Shown: one piece after another, positions 61,723 through 64,000 of the stretch
Position numbering within the stretch: the stretch's first letter is position 1
Layout of the letters: the number at the start of each line of letters is the position of its first letter
Assembly (NCBI GenBank): GCA_963793465.1
Contig: CAWCAJ010000012.1
Location: 62,001-126,000, forward strand
Source of the DNA: CAJQPP01 sp963793465
GTDB taxonomy: Bacteria; Planctomycetota; Planctomycetia; Pirellulales; Pirellulaceae
Reading direction: 5' to 3'
Length of the DNA stretch: 64,000 nucleotides
Program-made: the position numbers and the translations under genes
Notes under the pieces: generated by a model
Database searches by the model: none
What the model was told of the DNA's origin: nothing
The model's input: only the letters and a program-made list of their open reading frames with translations

Positions 61723-62601
61723 CTACCAGACGACCAGCGAACGTTCCAGGCTGATACCCAGGCGATCCGCAACCCGGGTTTGCACCAGATCGATCAGTCG
61801 CAGCACGTCATCGCTGGAAGCATTGGGACCGGCGATAAAGAAGTTGGAGTCGCGAGATGAGATTTCCACATCGCCCATGCGAGTTCCGCGTAATCCGGCC
61901 AGGTCAATCAACCGACCGGCGGTCTCGCCCCCCTGATCCTTGAACACATAGACGGCATTCTCGTCGATGCCGGGCTCGTTGGAGCGTTTGACGATCCACA
62001 ACGTCTGCATGCGGCGGGTGAGCTTTGCCGGATCGTCTTTGTCGAACTGGAAGGTGGCATCCACAATCACCAGTTCGGTGAGGCTGCTTTCCCGATAGGC
62101 AAAGTCCATCTCGTGGCTTTCCCGGGTCACGATCTCGCCTTTGCGAGTAACCGCCGTTGCCTGTTGAATCCAGGTTCCAATCCCGGCATGCTGGTTGCCG
62201 GCGTTTCCGTGCAGTGCCCCTCCGACGCTGCCGGGGATGCCAACCAGGTTTTCCGCTCCAACAAAACCGTTGGCCACGCACATCGAAACGAAATGGGCCA
62301 ACTGCGTACCGCCACCGGCCACCAATTGCTGGTCGGAGGCATCCAACCTGCAAAAAGCCGGCGCTGCCAGGTGAATCACCAGTCCCGCAGTGCCTTCATC
62401 CCGCACCAGCAGGTTGGAACCGCCGCCCAACAGCCGGACAGGCAATTCCGCTTCGCGAAACCTTTTCACCAGGCTGGAAAGTTCTTCGACGGTAGTGGGC
62501 TCGGCAAAATACTCCGCCACGCCTCCCAGTCGCATTCGGGTGTAGGGGGCCAACGGTTCATTTTCGCGGACAATCGTCTCGAATCCCTGAATCAAATCCA
62601 T
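61723..62601 (-). CDS. murB: UDP-N-acetylenolpyruvoylglucosamine reductase-like protein MurB
   Basis: 292 residues. The FAD-binding core 'LLGGGSNLLVRD' and 'GIPGSVGGALHGNAG' and the substrate Tyr-Arg (Y169-R170 in 'FAYRESSL') are normal. The 'GS/CxFKNP' segment that carries the catalytic Ser or Cys reads 'AVYVFKDQ' (Tyr218 at that place), and the C-terminal 'LExE' Glu reads 'LERS'. By eye, two of the residues expected for reduction of the enol ether are therefore missing. It may have altered chemistry or be non-catalytic. It precedes ftsQ by 192 bp on the same strand. Confidence 0.85.
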   Translation of the reverse strand: MDLIQGFETIVRENEPLAPYTRMRLGGVAEYFAEPTTVEELSSLVKRFREAELPVRLLGGGSNLLVRDEGTAGLVIHLAAPAFCRLDASDQQLVAGGGTQLAHFVSMCVANGFVGAENLVGIPGSVGGALHGNAGNQHAGIGTWIQQATAVTRKGEIVTRESHEMDFAYRESSLTELVIVDATFQFDKDDPAKLTRRMQTLWIVKRSNEPGIDENAVYVFKDQGGETAGRLIDLAGLRGTRMGDVEISSRDSNFFIAGPNASSDDVLRLIDLVQTRVADRLGISLERSLVVW

Positions 62602-62678
62602 GTTGATCGCCTGGTCCTATCATGTGCAGCAGTGCCATGGCGACGACCCGTCGCCTCCACCGCACAATGTAACAGAGA

Positions 62679-63425
62679 CTACCAATACCTTTCCAGCACG
62701 ATATGACCGGGAGCCCGGTGTCGGTGACGAGTCATGCCCCGTTCCTGGAGGAGCCGTTCCATATCATCCAACATCGCGGGATTTCCGCACAACATGACGG
62801 AGCTGTTGCCAGCGTTCAGGGAGGCTCCGCTGGCTTTCTCCAGCTGTCCGGCCTGCAGCAGGATGGGTATCCGCCCGTGCAAGGCCCCAATTTCCTGCTG
62901 CCGCGTGAGCACCGGAACATAATCGAATTGACCCGGGTGGCGGCCTGTCAGGGCCAGTAGTTCTTCCCGATAAGCCAGATCCCGTGCCCAGCGGACTCCA
63001 TGGACCAGCACAATCCGCTGGAACCGATCCCATGGTTCCGAGGTCCGCAGCATGGCGATGTAAGGAGCCAAACCGGTACCGGTGGCAATCAGCCACAGCT
63101 GTTCGGCATCTGGGGTTTTCTGCAGCGTAAAACTGCCAGAGGCGCGATGATTGATATCCAGACTGGCGCCGGGTTCCAACTGCCAAAGCCAGGGCGTCAA
63201 TTCGCCCTCGTCGACACGCACCACAAAGAATTCGATATGGGAACCCCAGGGTGATGCCACCGAATAGGGGCGATGAATGTGGTGTTCCCCATTTTGGTAG
63301 CCAATCTGCAGAAACTGGCCGGGCTGGAATTGCTGGACACCCGTTACCGCAACCTGCAAGGTAAACAAACCTTCGGCCCAGGTTGTTTTATGGGTGATCG
63401 TGGCTCGACACCATTTCAAGGCCAT
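62679..63425 (-). CDS. fpr: Ferredoxin/flavodoxin-NADP+ reductase
   Basis: 248 residues. 'HRPYSVASPWGSHIEFFVVR' binds FAD, 'ATGTGLAPYIAML' binds NADP, 'VMLCGNPAML' is the conserved turn, and the tail 'RAPGHIVLERYW' matches the Fpr subclass ending in a C-terminal aromatic residue. It passes electrons between NADPH and ferredoxin or flavodoxin. It could supply ferredoxin-dependent enzymes such as KorAB or QueG, though there is no direct operon link. Confidence 0.92.
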   Translation of the reverse strand: MALKWCRATITHKTTWAEGLFTLQVAVTGVQQFQPGQFLQIGYQNGEHHIHRPYSVASPWGSHIEFFVVRVDEGELTPWLWQLEPGASLDINHRASGSFTLQKTPDAEQLWLIATGTGLAPYIAMLRTSEPWDRFQRIVLVHGVRWARDLAYREELLALTGRHPGQFDYVPVLTRQQEIGALHGRIPILLQAGQLEKASGASLNAGNSSVMLCGNPAMLDDMERLLQERGMTRHRHRAPGHIVLERYW

Positions 63426-63453
63426 AGCGGTACTCGCAAGTTTGTTTGGCTAT

Positions 63454-64000
63454 CTACTGTCCCGGGCCGTCCTTGTCTGGTGTCGACGAAGCAGGGGTTG
63501 GCGCTTTTCCCAGATTTCCCGCAACCGTTTGCAACAGTTCCTCCGCAGCCTGGCGAAACATAAAGTAATCCTGGCTGCTCAAGGCCTGGTCCAACAGGTT
63601 TTTGGCTCCTGCAAAATTGCCCTGCTGATTCAAAAACGTAGCCAGGTAATAGGCAGCCACCGGCGCCAGATTATTGGACGCCACGACCGCCTGAAAGGCC
63701 CGTTCGGCTTCCACCATCCTTCCCCTGCGGTAGTTGATCCAGCCCAGCGTGGCCGTGGCCGTGGGACTATTGGGATACATCCGCTGATTGAGCGTGGCCA
63801 GCTCCAAAGCCCGCCCCTGTTTGCCGACATCTTCACTCTCAATCAGACTCAATGCCAACATATTCACGGCATCGGCGTCACCCGGCTTCAACCTCATCAA
63901 TTCCTCGAATTGCAACTCGGATCGTGCGTAGTCCCTTTCGGCGAAGGCGATCTGTCCTTTCAGGTAGCCAATCACATATTCGTCTCCCCCCAGTTGCGCG
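63454..64000 (-). CDS. Partial CDS, C-terminal part of a TPR protein
   Basis: The frame has a stop at 63454 and remains open to the right edge (upstream residues 'RQLGGDEYVIGYLKGQIAFA'), so the start lies outside the window. About 180 residues with TPR spacing: 'EYVIGYLKGQIAFAERDYAR', 'LATLNQRMYPNSPTATATLG', 'AERAFQAVVASNNLAPVAAY' and a short Pro/Thr/Ser tail. Role unknown. fpr begins 28 bp downstream. Confidence 0.8.
   Translation of the reverse strand, partial: AQLGGDEYVIGYLKGQIAFAERDYARSELQFEELMRLKPGDADAVNMLALSLIESEDVGKQGRALELATLNQRMYPNSPTATATLGWINYRRGRMVEAERAFQAVVASNNLAPVAAYYLATFLNQQGNFAGAKNLLDQALSSQDYFMFRQAAEELLQTVAGNLGKAPTPASSTPDKDGPGQ

Noticed and set aside
1..64000. CRISPR arrays, rRNA, tRNA, transposase or integrase genes.
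   Set aside because: No regular spacer-repeat array, no cloverleaf or rRNA blocks and no mobile-element enzyme were recognised on reading; short tandem repeats present are not CRISPR-like.

Overview
The window looks like a chromosomal piece of a planctomycete, most likely Pirellulales. This is inferred from gene content only: Hanks-type kinases with HCD/DWG variants of the catalytic motifs, PQQ-like beta-propeller proteins, PEGA/TPR proteins, a split Tad locus, a groEL-groES-groEL chaperone cluster, and FtsQ/MurB genes without an ftsZ neighbour. No rRNA, tRNA, CRISPR array, transposase or integrase was seen.

Left part (1-13.1 kb): the start of a gene running off the left edge, a GT4 glycosyltransferase, and 2-oxoacid:ferredoxin oxidoreductase (korA-korB) on the minus strand; ndk on plus. 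A minus-strand type I secretion island follows: a small conserved protein, a serralysin-like RTX metalloprotease closed by a strong terminator, a C39-like-domain ABC exporter and an HlyD adaptor.

Chaperone block (13.4-20.2 kb): a near-consensus sigma-54 promoter lies upstream of groEL1-groES-groEL2-dnaJ-grpE, then an FmdB-type zinc-ribbon protein. The groEL1-groES spacer holds alternative hairpins and an 8-bp tandem repeat. A CPA1 antiporter, two PQQ-propeller proteins, an orphan cytoplasmic binding protein, a Ser/Thr kinase with a sensor-like C-terminus and a methyltransferase follow (20.4-29.0 kb).

Tad/type IVc region (29.4-49.7 kb): pilin, prepilin peptidase, TadE/TadG-like proteins, CpaB-like protein, FHA-CpaF ATPase, TadB, TadC and an FHA membrane protein form one long plus-strand run. 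A second CpaF ATPase faces it, and a 1203-residue pseudokinase-PEGA-TPR protein is divergent from that. A TlpA-like thioredoxin and a PEGA/TPR lipoprotein-like gene complete the region. No secretin is present.

Right part (49.9-64 kb): a peroxiredoxin-like secreted protein; a thioredoxin-fold gene with an in-frame TGA right after Cys-Thr and a SECIS-like hairpin, a candidate selenoprotein; queG with a C-terminal frameshift; two small secreted proteins; a SecA paralogue split by a frameshift in a G-run; fxsA, a GNAT enzyme, a cyclophilin, csrA, ftsQ, a murB lacking expected catalytic residues, fpr and a partial TPR gene.

Four copies of a ~95-bp interspersed repeat lie in gene gaps at 13.5, 21.9, 29.6 and 47.4 kb. 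The strongest leads are the candidate Sec codon at 52129, the sigma-54 chaperone promoter, the interspersed repeat, and the pseudokinase/FHA-decorated Tad system.
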